From Chitinophagaceae bacterium (GTDB lineage Bacteria > Bacteroidota > Bacteroidia > Chitinophagales > Chitinophagaceae), in assembly GCA_026415715.1 (NCBI GenBank), contig JAOAGO010000007.1:1-64000 (forward strand): DNA of 64,000 nt, written 5' to 3'. Shown here piece after piece: positions 46,831-56,121 of the stretch. Each line of letters starts with the position of its first letter. The stretch's first letter is position 1. The position numbers were made by a program, and so were the translations under genes. The notes beneath the pieces are model-generated. The model had not been told where the DNA came from. It was given only the letters and a program-made list of their open reading frames with translations, and ran no database searches.

Positions 46831-46853
46831 AAGCTGATGGAATTCATCAGCTT
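46831..46853. other. perfect 9-bp hairpin upstream of gldF
   Basis: AAGCTGATG (46831-46839) and CATCAGCTT (46845-46853) flank a 5-base loop. The following bases are TCTTAAAA, too few T for a good terminator. It sits in the 249-base gap between divergent hydrolase and gldF genes, 118 bases before gldF. Confidence 0.5.
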
Positions 46854-46971
46854 TCTTAAAAACTTTAAATAGTTTCTGTTTTTTGGATAAAAATACGATG
46901 ATTTCCGATTGTGTAGGTGAGTGGTCCGGCAGTAAAAAACAGGATAGAGTGAAAAAGGGAAATATTCTCTT

Positions 46972-47691
46972 ATGTGGGCTTTATGTAAAAAAGAATTAAG
47001 ACAGTTTTTCAGCAGCCTGACAGGCTATATTGCCATTTCCGTTTTTCTGATAGTTAACGGCCTGGTTTTGTTTGTATTTCCCGACAATGTGTTTGATTTC
47101 GGATATGCTACGTTGGAAAAATTTTTTCAGTTGGCGCCCTGGATACTTTTGTTGCTGATTCCGGCCGTTTGCATGAGGAGCTTTTCTGAGGAGTTCAGGA
47201 GTGGAACCTTTGAAATACTGGCCACCCGACCCCTTACCCGATGGCAAATGGTTATGGGTAAGTTTTTGGGAAATTACCTGGTGGCGTTGATTGCACTGTT
47301 GCCTACAATTGTTTACATTTTTTGTATTCAGGAGTTAGCCGCCGATCAAGGTTTGGATGTCGGAGCTACGGCCGGTGCTTATGTAGGGCTGTTTTTTTTG
47401 GCAGCCGTTTTTACTGCCATATCCACAGCTTCCAGCAGTTTTACGGCCAATCCGGTTGTGGCTTTCATTATGGCTATGGCTGCCTGCGCTTTGATTTATT
47501 ACGGACTTAATGCAATAAGCAAAATGCTGAATTTTTCAGGAGGGGCTGATTATTTAGTGGAAATGCTGGGTATTGATTTTCATTACAGAAGTATAAGTCG
47601 CGGCCTGATTGATGTAAGAGATATTTTTTATTTTCTGAGCGTAGTGGCGTTGTCTTTATTTATTACATATCGAAATTTGATGAATCGCTGA
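46972..47691 (+). CDS. gldF: gliding motility ABC transporter permease GldF
   Basis: ABC-2 type membrane protein of 239 aa with about six membrane segments. MWALCKKELRQFFSSLTGYI at the N-terminus, PAVCMRSFSEEFRSGTFEILATRPLTRWQMVMGKF (spread over about 64-98) and the helices after it are typical of GldF. With GldA and GldG it forms a transporter needed for gliding in Flavobacterium, although the transported substrate is unknown and non-gliding relatives also carry it. gldA is not adjacent. The stop shares one base with the gldG ATG. Confidence 0.9.
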   Translation: MWALCKKELRQFFSSLTGYIAISVFLIVNGLVLFVFPDNVFDFGYATLEKFFQLAPWILLLLIPAVCMRSFSEEFRSGTFEILATRPLTRWQMVMGKFLGNYLVALIALLPTIVYIFCIQELAADQGLDVGATAGAYVGLFFLAAVFTAISTASSSFTANPVVAFIMAMAACALIYYGLNAISKMLNFSGGADYLVEMLGIDFHYRSISRGLIDVRDIFYFLSVVALSLFITYRNLMNR

Positions 47692-49448
47692 TGGAAAAAA
47701 AGGTTTCTGCTCTGCTTTTGGGTCGTTACGGCTGGCTATGGCTGTTGTTGCTTTTGATACTACTGAATGTTTTGATGTACCGTTTACCGGCCCGACTGGA
47801 TCTGACCCGGGAAAAACGATATACCCTAAGTAGGGCTACCCGTGATATTGTAAAAAAATTAGACGATAAACTGAAAATACAGGTTTTTCTGAAAGGAGAT
47901 TTTCCTTCCGGATTCAGAAAATTAGCCAACAGTACAAATGATTTTCTGCTGATGCTGAAGGAACAAAACTCGGCCCGGATTCAGTACGAGTTTATCAGAC
48001 CTACGGAAAAATTTCCCGAACTGAATTTAACTTATGCCGATACTCTTATAAAGCTGGGCGCCCTGCCTATTAATCTCACTTTTCAGAAAAAGGAAAGTCA
48101 GGCCAGTAATATTATTTTTCCCGTTGCCCGAATGACTTATAATAACAGACAACTTTTAGTGCCGCTTTATACCGGTGCCAGAAGCCGCATCAGTCAGGAA
48201 GAAATTAACAGCGCCGAAGCGCTGCTGGAATATCAGTTTGTAAAAGCAATAGATAAACTGACAGATACCACAAAGCCCGGCATTGCCTACTCTGTGGGCA
48301 ATGGTGAACCAACAGATGGCCGCACTTATGATTTACGGTTTTTACTTCAGGAAAATTATCAGTTCGGCATTATTGATTTGAATCAGGTGAGATATATTCC
48401 TGATGCGGTGGACTTGCTGATGATTGTAAAGCCATCGCTTTCATTTACGGAGGAGGAAAAGCTGAAAATAGATCAGTTTGTCATGCGCGGCGGAAAACTT
48501 TTATGCTTTATTGATAACCTGTATGCGGAAAGGGATAGCCTGCAGTTTAAGCCGGAAACCATTGCCTATGACAGAAATCTGAATCTGACCGACCTGTTTT
48601 TTCGCTACGGCATAAGAATCAATACCGACCTGGTGATGGATTTAAACTGTGATGTAATACCTCTGGTTGTTGGCGGCAACTCTCAATCGCCGCAAATAGA
48701 ATTTTTACGTTGGAATTATTATCCGTTTCTGTTGCCTTCCTCATCCGGCCTAACCAAAGGCCTGGGGTATGTGGCAGCAAAGTTTGCCAATTCGATGGAT
48801 TCCATTGCAGTAAACGACATAAAAAAAACACCGCTGCTGGTTACCTCGGCTCATTCAAGAACCATTGGCACTCCGGCGCTTATCAGTTTGAATGAAAACA
48901 AAGACGAACCCGAACATGCGTTATTTAAAAAGAATGCCATTCCCGTTGCTTTTTTACTGGAGGGAAGGTTTACTTCTTTTTATAAAAACCGAATCGGAAA
49001 AGCACAAGCCGATACCTTAAAAGCAATGGGTCAGGAATTCAAAGAATTTTCTGTTCCTAATAAAATGATTATTGTAGCCGACGGCGATATGGTGTTAAAT
49101 GATTTTGTGATTCCCAAAGAACCCGGAGCATCGCCAGAACCCTTACCAATGGGCTGGAATCGTTACACATACACACAATACATAGAACAAGCGCAGGGTG
49201 GACAGTGGTTTGTTCCCGTATCGAACAGAGAATTTCTGCAAAACTGTGTGGAATACCTGGTCAGTAATCCGGCCATCAGCGAAACCAGAAACAAAGATAT
49301 CGTATTAAGGCTGCTTGATAGCCGCAAAACCGATCAACAAAAACTGAAATGGCAGCTTATCAATATAGCTGTTCCGGTATTTGTTATTATCTTTTTCGGA
49401 TGGATTTATCAGCAGTTTCGAAGGAGAAAATATACCGGATCTTTTTAA
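47691..49448 (+). CDS. gldG: gliding motility ABC transporter auxiliary protein GldG
   Basis: 585 aa. A membrane segment near 12-30, a large periplasmic region (about 40-550; RLDLTREKRYTLSRATRDIV, then VFLKGDFPSGFRKL, GNGEPTDGR, DLLMIVKPSLSFTEEEKLKID, and FVMRGGKLLCFIDN) and a C-terminal membrane segment (about 555-573, LINIAVPVFVIIFFGWIY). This is the GldG/IFT52-like domain layout. It is translationally coupled to gldF. Confidence 0.9.
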   Translation: MEKKVSALLLGRYGWLWLLLLLILLNVLMYRLPARLDLTREKRYTLSRATRDIVKKLDDKLKIQVFLKGDFPSGFRKLANSTNDFLLMLKEQNSARIQYEFIRPTEKFPELNLTYADTLIKLGALPINLTFQKKESQASNIIFPVARMTYNNRQLLVPLYTGARSRISQEEINSAEALLEYQFVKAIDKLTDTTKPGIAYSVGNGEPTDGRTYDLRFLLQENYQFGIIDLNQVRYIPDAVDLLMIVKPSLSFTEEEKLKIDQFVMRGGKLLCFIDNLYAERDSLQFKPETIAYDRNLNLTDLFFRYGIRINTDLVMDLNCDVIPLVVGGNSQSPQIEFLRWNYYPFLLPSSSGLTKGLGYVAAKFANSMDSIAVNDIKKTPLLVTSAHSRTIGTPALISLNENKDEPEHALFKKNAIPVAFLLEGRFTSFYKNRIGKAQADTLKAMGQEFKEFSVPNKMIIVADGDMVLNDFVIPKEPGASPEPLPMGWNRYTYTQYIEQAQGGQWFVPVSNREFLQNCVEYLVSNPAISETRNKDIVLRLLDSRKTDQQKLKWQLINIAVPVFVIIFFGWIYQQFRRRKYTGSF

Positions 49449-49527
49449 AAAGAGCCAGGTTACGATATACGATAAAATCCGTGAAGAATATTCATTCCTC
49501 GAAAACCGGTAGTTCAGCCCCTGGGGT

Positions 49528-49535
49528 TATCTTTG
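49528..49535 (+). promoter_or_regulatory. -7 box for the terC gene
   Basis: TATCTTTG, exact TAnnTTTG match, 21 bases before the ATG at 49557. It supports that ATG over an in-frame TTG at 49533 that lies inside the box. Confidence 0.6.
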
Positions 49536-49556
49536 CTGCTTAACCGAATATTCAAA

Positions 49557-50558
49557 ATGACAAAAGACCAGATTACCATACTTGTTTTTTTGACTGTTCT
49601 TTTAGCTTCTGTTGTGGCCGACCTGGAGTTGCTCAGCCGCAAAAGTCATAAAATCACTATTCGTCAGGCATTGTATCAGACATTTTTCTGGGTTGGGCTC
49701 GCTTTGTCTTTTTTTGTATTTATGTGGATAGAAAACGGACAAAAGCCTGCACTGGAATACCTGAGCGCCTACCTGATGGAATGGAGCCTCAGCGTGGATA
49801 ATATTTTCGTATTTATTATAATTTTCTCGGCTTTTTCGGTAAAAGAAAAACATTACGGCCGTGTGCTTCTGCTGGGAATTTTAATGGCTATTCTGTTTCG
49901 GGTAATATTTATAACAGTAGGAGTTGTACTGGTAGAGCGCTTTTCGTGGATATTATACTTGTTTGGTGTGATCTTAATTTACACGGGGTATAAAATGTAC
50001 AAAAAAACGGAAGAGGAAGAGTTTAATCCGCATCAGTCAAAGGTGTATCAGTTTCTGAAAAGATATCTCCCTTTGGTTCCTCACGATGGCGACGGACGGT
50101 ACATTATTCGGGAAAACGGAAAGCCGGCCTATACTACATTATTTGTGGTAGTGGTAATGCTGGCAGCCGTTGATCTTGTATTTGCTGTTGATTCTATTCC
50201 GGCTGTGATGGGAATTGTGGATACTCAAACCGAGTCGTACAGGCCTATGGCTCGTCTGGTTATCTACACATCTAATATTTTTGCCGTGCTGGGGTTGCGG
50301 TCATTATTTTTTCTGCTCCGGAGCGCCGTCAGCCGTTTTGATTACCTTCAGCAGGGGATCGCCATCATTCTGGTTTTTATTGGAATTAAAATGCTCACGG
50401 CACACTGGCTGGACCGATGGATTGACAAACACACACAGATTTTTATTTCGCTCGGGGTTATCCTCACCTGTATTTCAGGTTCGATTTTCTATTCCATATT
50501 TATGCAGAAAAAAGGGGCACCCCGGGATATTACCGATGAAAGCGTGAAGCCTGACTGA
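49557..50558 (+). CDS. TerC family integral membrane protein
   Basis: Polytopic membrane protein of about 333 aa with some nine hydrophobic segments. The conserved acidic TerC motifs are here: LMEWSLSVDNIFVFIIIF (about 78-95) and VDLVFAVDSIPAVMGI (about 205-220). TerC proteins are linked to tellurite resistance and to export of manganese or loading of metals onto secreted enzymes; the metal here is not known. It ends one base before the GTG start of murF-alr. Confidence 0.92.
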   Translation: MTKDQITILVFLTVLLASVVADLELLSRKSHKITIRQALYQTFFWVGLALSFFVFMWIENGQKPALEYLSAYLMEWSLSVDNIFVFIIIFSAFSVKEKHYGRVLLLGILMAILFRVIFITVGVVLVERFSWILYLFGVILIYTGYKMYKKTEEEEFNPHQSKVYQFLKRYLPLVPHDGDGRYIIRENGKPAYTTLFVVVVMLAAVDLVFAVDSIPAVMGIVDTQTESYRPMARLVIYTSNIFAVLGLRSLFFLLRSAVSRFDYLQQGIAIILVFIGIKMLTAHWLDRWIDKHTQIFISLGVILTCISGSIFYSIFMQKKGAPRDITDESVKPD

Positions 50559-50559
50559 T

Positions 50560-53034
50560 GTGATCTACTCCGTTCAACATATAGCTTCTGTGATTCAGGC
50601 GTCGGGTGGCCCGTTTAGTAACCGGCCTGTTACCCGCTTGCTGATTGACAGTCGCCGGTTGACGGATCCGAAAGAAACATTATTTTTTGCGCTGCCCGGC
50701 CATCGCCGAAACGGACACCAGTTTATTCCTGAATTGTATGATAAAGGAGTTCGCTGTTTTGTCGTGGCCGGTTCCTTTGCGATACCCTCGTTGCCTGAAG
50801 CTGAATTTCTCGTAGTATCCGATACGCTGGCCGCACTGCAACAATTAGCGGCTGCACACAGAAGTTTATTTTCCATACCGGTGGTGGGCATAGCCGGCAG
50901 TAAAGGAAAAACCATCGTTAAGGAATGGCTGTTTCAGTTGCTTCACGAAGAATTTCAGATTGTACGAAGCCCGCGAAGTTATAACTCTCAGATTGGCGTT
51001 CCCCTTAGTGTATGGCAGATGAACGAGGATCATTCACTGGCTCTTTTTGAGGCAGGTATTTCAGAACCCGGCGAAATGGAAAAACTGCAAAAAATCATAC
51101 GGCCTACGGTTGGAATCCTCACTAATATTTCCGAAGAGTTTTCGGAAAGTTTTTCCGAAAAAAATCATTTGTTTGAAGAAACCCTGAAGCTCTTCAGGCA
51201 ATGTAAAAAAATCATCGGCCGCGAAAATGAATTGTTATTTCAGCCGGAACTAGGAAATGAATTTTCCGGTGAAATCATCACCTGGGGCTTTCGTCAGCAA
51301 AACACATATGTTTTAAAATCGGTAAAACAAAAACAAAGCCAAACGGAAATCGTTTTGCAGTTTTTCGGAAAGGATTTGGTTATTGAAATTCCATTTACCG
51401 ATAATGCTTCCGTTGAAAACGCGATGCATTGTTTTTGTCTGGCGCATCAGATGGGCCTTGAGGCCTCTGTTATTGCCGCACGTATAGCTCGCCTTGAACC
51501 GGTGAACATGCGCCTGGAACTGAAAAAGGGAATTCACCACTGTGTATTGATAAATGACAGTTACAGTTCGGATTTATATTCTCTGGATACTGCCCTTGCT
51601 TTTTTTGATCAGCATGGCGGGGGATTAAAAAAAACAATCATACTGTCTGATCTGTATCATCCCCGATTATCGCAGGAAAATTTGTATGATGCCGTGGCCG
51701 AAAAGCTGAAAAATTACCGGATTTCACGCTGCATCATGATTGGTGAAAAAATTACATCTTATTTACCCGAACGACTGAATGCAGCAGGTATTTTACAGCA
51801 GGAGGCTTATCTGACTACAAATGATTTTACCGAGGCTTTTCTATCTACCCGATTTAAGGAAGAGGCTATTTTGATTAAGGGCGCCAAACGATTCGGGTTT
51901 GAGAAAATCATTCAGTTGCTGGAACAGAAAGCGCATACCACTGTACTGGAAATCAATCTTACGGCATTGGTGCAGAATTTAAGGGCATTTCAGAAGTTGC
52001 TTCGTCCGTCAACCCGTATCATGGCCATGGTGAAAGCGTTTGCTTACGGCAGCGGAAGCGCCGAGATAGCTTCCATCTTACAATATTACAATACCGATTA
52101 CTTATGCGTAGCCTACGCTGATGAAGGTGTGGAACTTCGAAAATCGGGTATTCACATACCCATTGTGGTGCTGAATCCGGATAAAAACTCTTTTGACAAA
52201 ATAACGGAATTTCAACTTGAGCCGGCGCTCTATTCCTTTTCAGTGCTTGATGCGTTTGAGCAATATTTGTTTCATGAAGGAATTTCAGACTATCCGGTTC
52301 ATATTGAAATCGAAACGGGAATGCATCGCCTGGGATTTTTGCCCGATGAAATTCCGGAACTGGCTTCTCGTTTTTTACGTTCGCAGGCTCTACGTCCTGT
52401 GTCCGTTTTTTCGCATCTTGCAGCTGCTGAAGATCCGAAAGAAGATGAATTTACCCGGCGGCAATGCGAAATTTTTCAAAAAGCTACCGATGAATTGCAG
52501 CGCCTTACCGGAAGGCTTTTTCTCAGACATCTGGCCAACTCTGCAGCAGCCATCCGCCACCCCGAACTTCAGTATGATATGGTTAGGCTGGGCATCGGCT
52601 TGTATGGAATAGATACCACCGGCAAAGACGGACCTGAGTTACAAACCGTTGCCACGTTAAAATCTTCCATAGCTCAGCTTCGATGGGTGAAAGCCGGCGA
52701 ATCAATTAGTTATAACCGGCAAACCATTTTACAACAAGACGCTTTGATTGCAACGATTCGGCTGGGTTACGGCGATGGATTTCCCCGCAGTTTGGGAAAC
52801 GGAAAAGGATATGTAATCATTCGGGGAAAAAAAGCGATTGTTGTAGGCGCAGTATGTATGGATATGTTTATGGCTGATGTATCCCATATACCCGACGTGA
52901 ATGAAGGCGATGAAGTCATTATTTTCGGAAAAGAACTGCCGGTTCAGGAACTTGCATTATTGGCCGGTACCATTCCTTATGAAATGCTGACCGGCATTTC
53001 ACAACGCGTCAGAAGAATCTACTACGAGGAGTAG
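50560..53034 (+). CDS. fused MurF ligase and alanine racemase
   Basis: 824-aa bifunctional protein. Residues 1 to about 450 are MurF, which adds D-Ala-D-Ala to the UDP-MurNAc-tripeptide; its ATP loop is GIAGSKGKT at 110-118 and INDSYSSDLYSLDTAL corresponds to the DSYNANP motif. Residues from about 457 are alanine racemase, with PLP Lys492 in MVKAFAYGSG and Tyr718 in ISYNRQ, and GYGDGFPRSLGNG. This fusion is known across Bacteroidota and pairs production of D-Ala with its use. It supplies the MurF step missing from the dcw operon 27 kb away. Start is GTG at 50560. Confidence 0.95.
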   Translation: MIYSVQHIASVIQASGGPFSNRPVTRLLIDSRRLTDPKETLFFALPGHRRNGHQFIPELYDKGVRCFVVAGSFAIPSLPEAEFLVVSDTLAALQQLAAAHRSLFSIPVVGIAGSKGKTIVKEWLFQLLHEEFQIVRSPRSYNSQIGVPLSVWQMNEDHSLALFEAGISEPGEMEKLQKIIRPTVGILTNISEEFSESFSEKNHLFEETLKLFRQCKKIIGRENELLFQPELGNEFSGEIITWGFRQQNTYVLKSVKQKQSQTEIVLQFFGKDLVIEIPFTDNASVENAMHCFCLAHQMGLEASVIAARIARLEPVNMRLELKKGIHHCVLINDSYSSDLYSLDTALAFFDQHGGGLKKTIILSDLYHPRLSQENLYDAVAEKLKNYRISRCIMIGEKITSYLPERLNAAGILQQEAYLTTNDFTEAFLSTRFKEEAILIKGAKRFGFEKIIQLLEQKAHTTVLEINLTALVQNLRAFQKLLRPSTRIMAMVKAFAYGSGSAEIASILQYYNTDYLCVAYADEGVELRKSGIHIPIVVLNPDKNSFDKITEFQLEPALYSFSVLDAFEQYLFHEGISDYPVHIEIETGMHRLGFLPDEIPELASRFLRSQALRPVSVFSHLAAAEDPKEDEFTRRQCEIFQKATDELQRLTGRLFLRHLANSAAAIRHPELQYDMVRLGIGLYGIDTTGKDGPELQTVATLKSSIAQLRWVKAGESISYNRQTILQQDALIATIRLGYGDGFPRSLGNGKGYVIIRGKKAIVVGAVCMDMFMADVSHIPDVNEGDEVIIFGKELPVQELALLAGTIPYEMLTGISQRVRRIYYEE

Positions 53035-53064
53035 CAAAACTTCTGAAAGTGGCCGATCAAATCC

Positions 53065-53072
53065 TATATTTG
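53065..53072 (+). promoter_or_regulatory. lspA promoter, -7 box
   Basis: TATATTTG, exact TAnnTTTG match, ending 8 bases before the lspA ATG. The transcript would have almost no leader. Confidence 0.55.
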
Positions 53073-53080
53073 CACATAGC

Positions 53081-53791
53081 ATGAAAACCCTCAAAGCACG
53101 TCATATTGTTTTATTGATTACGCTGATTATACTATTGGATCAGGCGCTGAAGTTTTGGGTAAAGCTGAACTATCCTCCCAACCAGGACACAGGTATAACC
53201 GGTTTATCGTGGTTCAAAATTTACTTTATAGAAAATCCGGGCATGGCCTGGGGCTGGAAATTCGGAAATGAAACCGGCAAAATGATATTGACCTTATTCC
53301 GGCTCGCTGCCGTTATTTTCGGTACATGGTATATTCATCATATTTTACAAAAAAAATATCATCGGGGATTTATCATTTGTGTTGGGTTGATTTATGCCGG
53401 CGCTTTGGGAAATCTGATTGACAGTATGTTTTACGGGGTAATTTTTGACAAAGGCCTCACTTTTGACCCCGTAACCCGCGATTATATGTCATACAGCGGC
53501 GTTGCCCGCCTCAGTACAGACGGCTATTCGTCTTTTTTACACGGCAGCGTGGTGGATATGTTGTATTTTCCCATTTTTAAAGTGCATTTACCTTCATGGT
53601 TACCTTTGGTAGGAGGTGATTCGTTTGAGTTTTTCAGTCCCATCTTTAACATTGCAGATGCCTCCATTTCTACAGGAGTGATTGCCTTACTTTTATTTCA
53701 AAAAAGATTTTTTCGTAAAAACGAAAAGCAACCTGTTTCCGGTTCCGGAGAAACCTCCGCCAAAGTAAGCGATAACGTACAGATATTATAA
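53081..53791 (+). CDS. lspA: prolipoprotein signal peptidase with insertion
   Basis: Aspartyl protease of the inner membrane (236 aa) that removes signal peptides from prolipoproteins. Four membrane segments are predicted. Catalytic residues are Asp114 (GNLIDSMFYG) and Asp193 (FNIADASI). These are 79 residues apart, against about 18-20 in E. coli and Pseudomonas LspA, because of an insertion of about 60 residues (about 120-180) facing the periplasm. Usual length is about 160-170 aa. Many lipoproteins in this window would be its substrates. Confidence 0.93.
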   Translation: MKTLKARHIVLLITLIILLDQALKFWVKLNYPPNQDTGITGLSWFKIYFIENPGMAWGWKFGNETGKMILTLFRLAAVIFGTWYIHHILQKKYHRGFIICVGLIYAGALGNLIDSMFYGVIFDKGLTFDPVTRDYMSYSGVARLSTDGYSSFLHGSVVDMLYFPIFKVHLPSWLPLVGGDSFEFFSPIFNIADASISTGVIALLLFQKRFFRKNEKQPVSGSGETSAKVSDNVQIL

Positions 53792-53883
53792 TTTTTTCCC
53801 CGTTTGCCTTTTACATTACTGATTGTTGCGGGAATAAAAGTTTATAGTCGTTCAGCAACAACTATCACGAACCCCTTATTCAA

Positions 53884-53955
53884 ATGAAACCGGAGACTAA
53901 CAAATCTGGAATGAAAGATGTAATTCAGATGCTTCGTTATTTACGCTTAAAGTAA
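53884..53955 (+). other. 23-codon open frame, doubtful
   Basis: An ATG-initiated frame encodes MKPETNKSGMKDVIQMLRYL followed by RLK and a stop. It has no recognisable ribosome-binding site. The composition is vaguely like the very start of an IS21-type transposase, which I cannot confirm. A 7-bp inverted repeat (TTGTTGC 53823-53829, GCAACAA 53855-53861) lies just upstream. The gap 53792-53974 holds nothing else. Confidence 0.2.
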
Positions 53956-53974
53956 CATGTTGAATCGGAAATAT

Positions 53975-54217
53975 TCAGCCTCTGGATTTGGGAAAGTCAA
54001 TCTTTTTATCTGCCGCGTAATTTTTATTGCTGACTTCTATATAACGTATGGCGGCTATTTTATCAGAATCCGGCTTGTACTTTTTTTTGGAAACCGATGT
54101 GGATTTTTCTGATAAAACATACCTGAGGTATGGTGATAAATAAACGGATGATTCAGGATTTTTTGATTCATTCAGCGCCAAACGTTTCTGGCCATAATCA
54201 TTTTTTTTGGTTTTCAT
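53975..54217 (-). CDS. small basic hypothetical protein
   Basis: Not recognised. 80 aa, rich in Lys and Ser, with no membrane segment or Cys. The sequence opens MKTKKNDYGQKRLALNES and holds a tyrosine-containing middle (SSVYLSPYLRYVLSEK). It stands alone between lspA and fumC. A near -7 box (TAACTTTT, one mismatch) lies upstream on its strand. It could be a real small protein or a chance frame; its clean codon use suggests the former. Confidence 0.45.
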   Translation of the reverse strand: MKTKKNDYGQKRLALNESKNPESSVYLSPYLRYVLSEKSTSVSKKKYKPDSDKIAAIRYIEVSNKNYAADKKIDFPKSRG

Positions 54218-54341
54218 AGGGAATTTATTTAAAAAAGTTAAGTTTCATCTACAAGATAATACTGAGTCATTTGATTTTTCAAACAGGTTTGCCATTCATT
54301 TTTTTAAATCTGTCTTATACAGGTTTTTTCCCCACGCATTT

Positions 54342-55745
54342 CTACGATTTGATTTCGCCAACCATTTTTTCAGGCTTTACCCATTCGTCAAATTCCTGTT
54401 CGGAGAGGTAACCCAGAGCCACTGCCGCTTCTTTCAACGTTTTCCCTTCTTTGTGAGCTTTATGGGCTATTTCGGCGGCTTTGTAGTATCCGATTTTCGG
54501 ATTCAGCGCCGTCACCAGCATCAAAGAGTTGTTCACATGTTTGCGAATATTTTCTTTTATCGGCTGTATGCCTTCTGCACATTTATCATTGAATGAAACA
54601 CATCCTTCGCCGATTAATCTGGCGCTGTGCAGAAAATTATAAATCATCATGGGCTTAAACACATTCAGCTCAAAATGGCCGGTAGCCCCGCCGATGTTAA
54701 TCGCCACGTCGTTACCCAGTACCTGTGCAGCAATCATGGTCAGCGCTTCGTTTTGGGTAGGATTTACTTTACCGGGCATAATGGATGAACCGGGTTCATT
54801 ATCCGGTATGGAAATTTCACCAATACCGCAACGCGGTCCCGAAGCCAATAACCTGATGTCGTTTGCAATTTTCATAAGGCTTACGGCAACGGTTTTTAAT
54901 GCGCCATGCGCTTCCACAATGGCATCGTGTGCGGCCAGTGATTCAAATTTATTTGGTGCAGTTATGAAAGGAAGTCCGGTTAAACGGGCTATATGTTCGG
55001 CTACTTTCTCCGCATAGCCGGGGGGTGTATTAATACCTGTGCCGACGGCAGTACCCCCGAGCGCCAGTTCGCTGAGATGGGGAAGTGTATTTTCAATGGC
55101 TTTTATTCCATGGTCCAGTTGCGACACGTAGCCGCTGAATTCTTGCCCCAGGGTAAGCGGTGTGGCATCCATCAGATGCGTACGCCCGATTTTTACAATC
55201 GCCATAAATTCCCGGCTTTTCTGGTGAAGCGTATCACGAAGTTTCCGGATACCGGGCAAGGTGACTTCAACCAACATTTTGTAGGCTGCAATATGCATGG
55301 CCGTAGGAAAGGTATCGTTGGAGGATTGGGATTTATTCACATCATCATTAGGATGCAGTACTTTTTCTTTGTCAGTCAGTTTACCGCCTTCAAGCACATG
55401 GGCCCGGTTAGCAATAACCTCATTGACATTCATGTTGGTTTGCGTGCCGCTTCCGGTTTGCCAAACTACCAGCGGAAAATAATCGTCTAATTTACCTTCA
55501 AGAATTTCGTCGCACACGCTGGCAATCAGTTCCGCTTTCTTTTGCGGTAATACCCCCAGTTCGAAGTTGGTTATGGCGGCCGCCTTTTTCAGGTAAGCAA
55601 AGGCGCGGATTACTTCTTTCGGCATTTTGTTTATATCCTGAGCGATTTTGAAATTTTCTATGCTTCGCTGCGTTTGCGCACCATAGTAGGCATCGGCGGG
55701 CACCTTTACTTCGCCCAGTGTATCTTTTTCAATTCTGTAATTCAT
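54342..55745 (-). CDS. fumC: fumarate hydratase, class II
   Basis: Iron-independent fumarase of 467 aa that interconverts fumarate and malate in the TCA cycle. Seen: [76 protein letters not shown], and the fumarase/aspartase signature [15 protein letters not shown], whose Ser is catalytic. TGINTPPGY separates it from aspartase. Single gene; perfect -7 box upstream. Confidence 0.96.
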   Translation of the reverse strand: MNYRIEKDTLGEVKVPADAYYGAQTQRSIENFKIAQDINKMPKEVIRAFAYLKKAAAITNFELGVLPQKKAELIASVCDEILEGKLDDYFPLVVWQTGSGTQTNMNVNEVIANRAHVLEGGKLTDKEKVLHPNDDVNKSQSSNDTFPTAMHIAAYKMLVEVTLPGIRKLRDTLHQKSREFMAIVKIGRTHLMDATPLTLGQEFSGYVSQLDHGIKAIENTLPHLSELALGGTAVGTGINTPPGYAEKVAEHIARLTGLPFITAPNKFESLAAHDAIVEAHGALKTVAVSLMKIANDIRLLASGPRCGIGEISIPDNEPGSSIMPGKVNPTQNEALTMIAAQVLGNDVAINIGGATGHFELNVFKPMMIYNFLHSARLIGEGCVSFNDKCAEGIQPIKENIRKHVNNSLMLVTALNPKIGYYKAAEIAHKAHKEGKTLKEAAVALGYLSEQEFDEWVKPEKMVGEIKS

Positions 55746-55774
55746 AATATGAAATTTGGAAGAGCATGAATGAG

Positions 55775-55782
55775 CAAAAATA
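55775..55782 (-). promoter_or_regulatory. fumC promoter, -7 box
   Basis: Minus-strand TATTTTTG, exact TAnnTTTG match, 29 bases before the fumC ATG. Confidence 0.55.
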
Positions 55783-56004
55783 TTGAATGAGGCTCAAATG
55801 GAGTTAGGTAAGTTTCATGAGATTTTGTAAAAAAATATTTGGGAAATTTGATTGGTTCCGTTCCTCTGCCGTGCAAAAAGTTAAATTTATATCAATTCAT
55901 GATTTCATATTCATTGCTTCATGTTGCCGTTTCACAAAAGATTTTCTCACCAAATGTAGTTTGTTAAAATGGTGTCATTAAGTCAACCGACATTATAAAA
56001 AATT

Positions 56005-56115
56005 CCAAACCAGAATTGTAAACGGCAATTTATTCAAGCTTTTGAATAGCATCCTGGTCTTCGTTTTACTGCGAATCATCCGATTGCCGATGAAGTAAAG
56101 GAAATTACGGAGTAA
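56005..56115 (+). pseudogene. possible 3' gene remnant
   Basis: The 376-base gap 55746-56121 between fumC and the enoyl-CoA hydratase gene has no intact gene. Near its right end one plus-strand frame reads PNQNCKRQFIQAFE, stop (TAG 56047-56049), then HPGLRFTANHPIADEVKEIT plus one residue and a TAA at 56113-56115. The second part has a protein-like composition with no ATG start, so it may be the tail of a decayed gene. No family was recognised. Chance is a real alternative. Confidence 0.2.
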
Positions 56116-56121
56116 GGAGTT

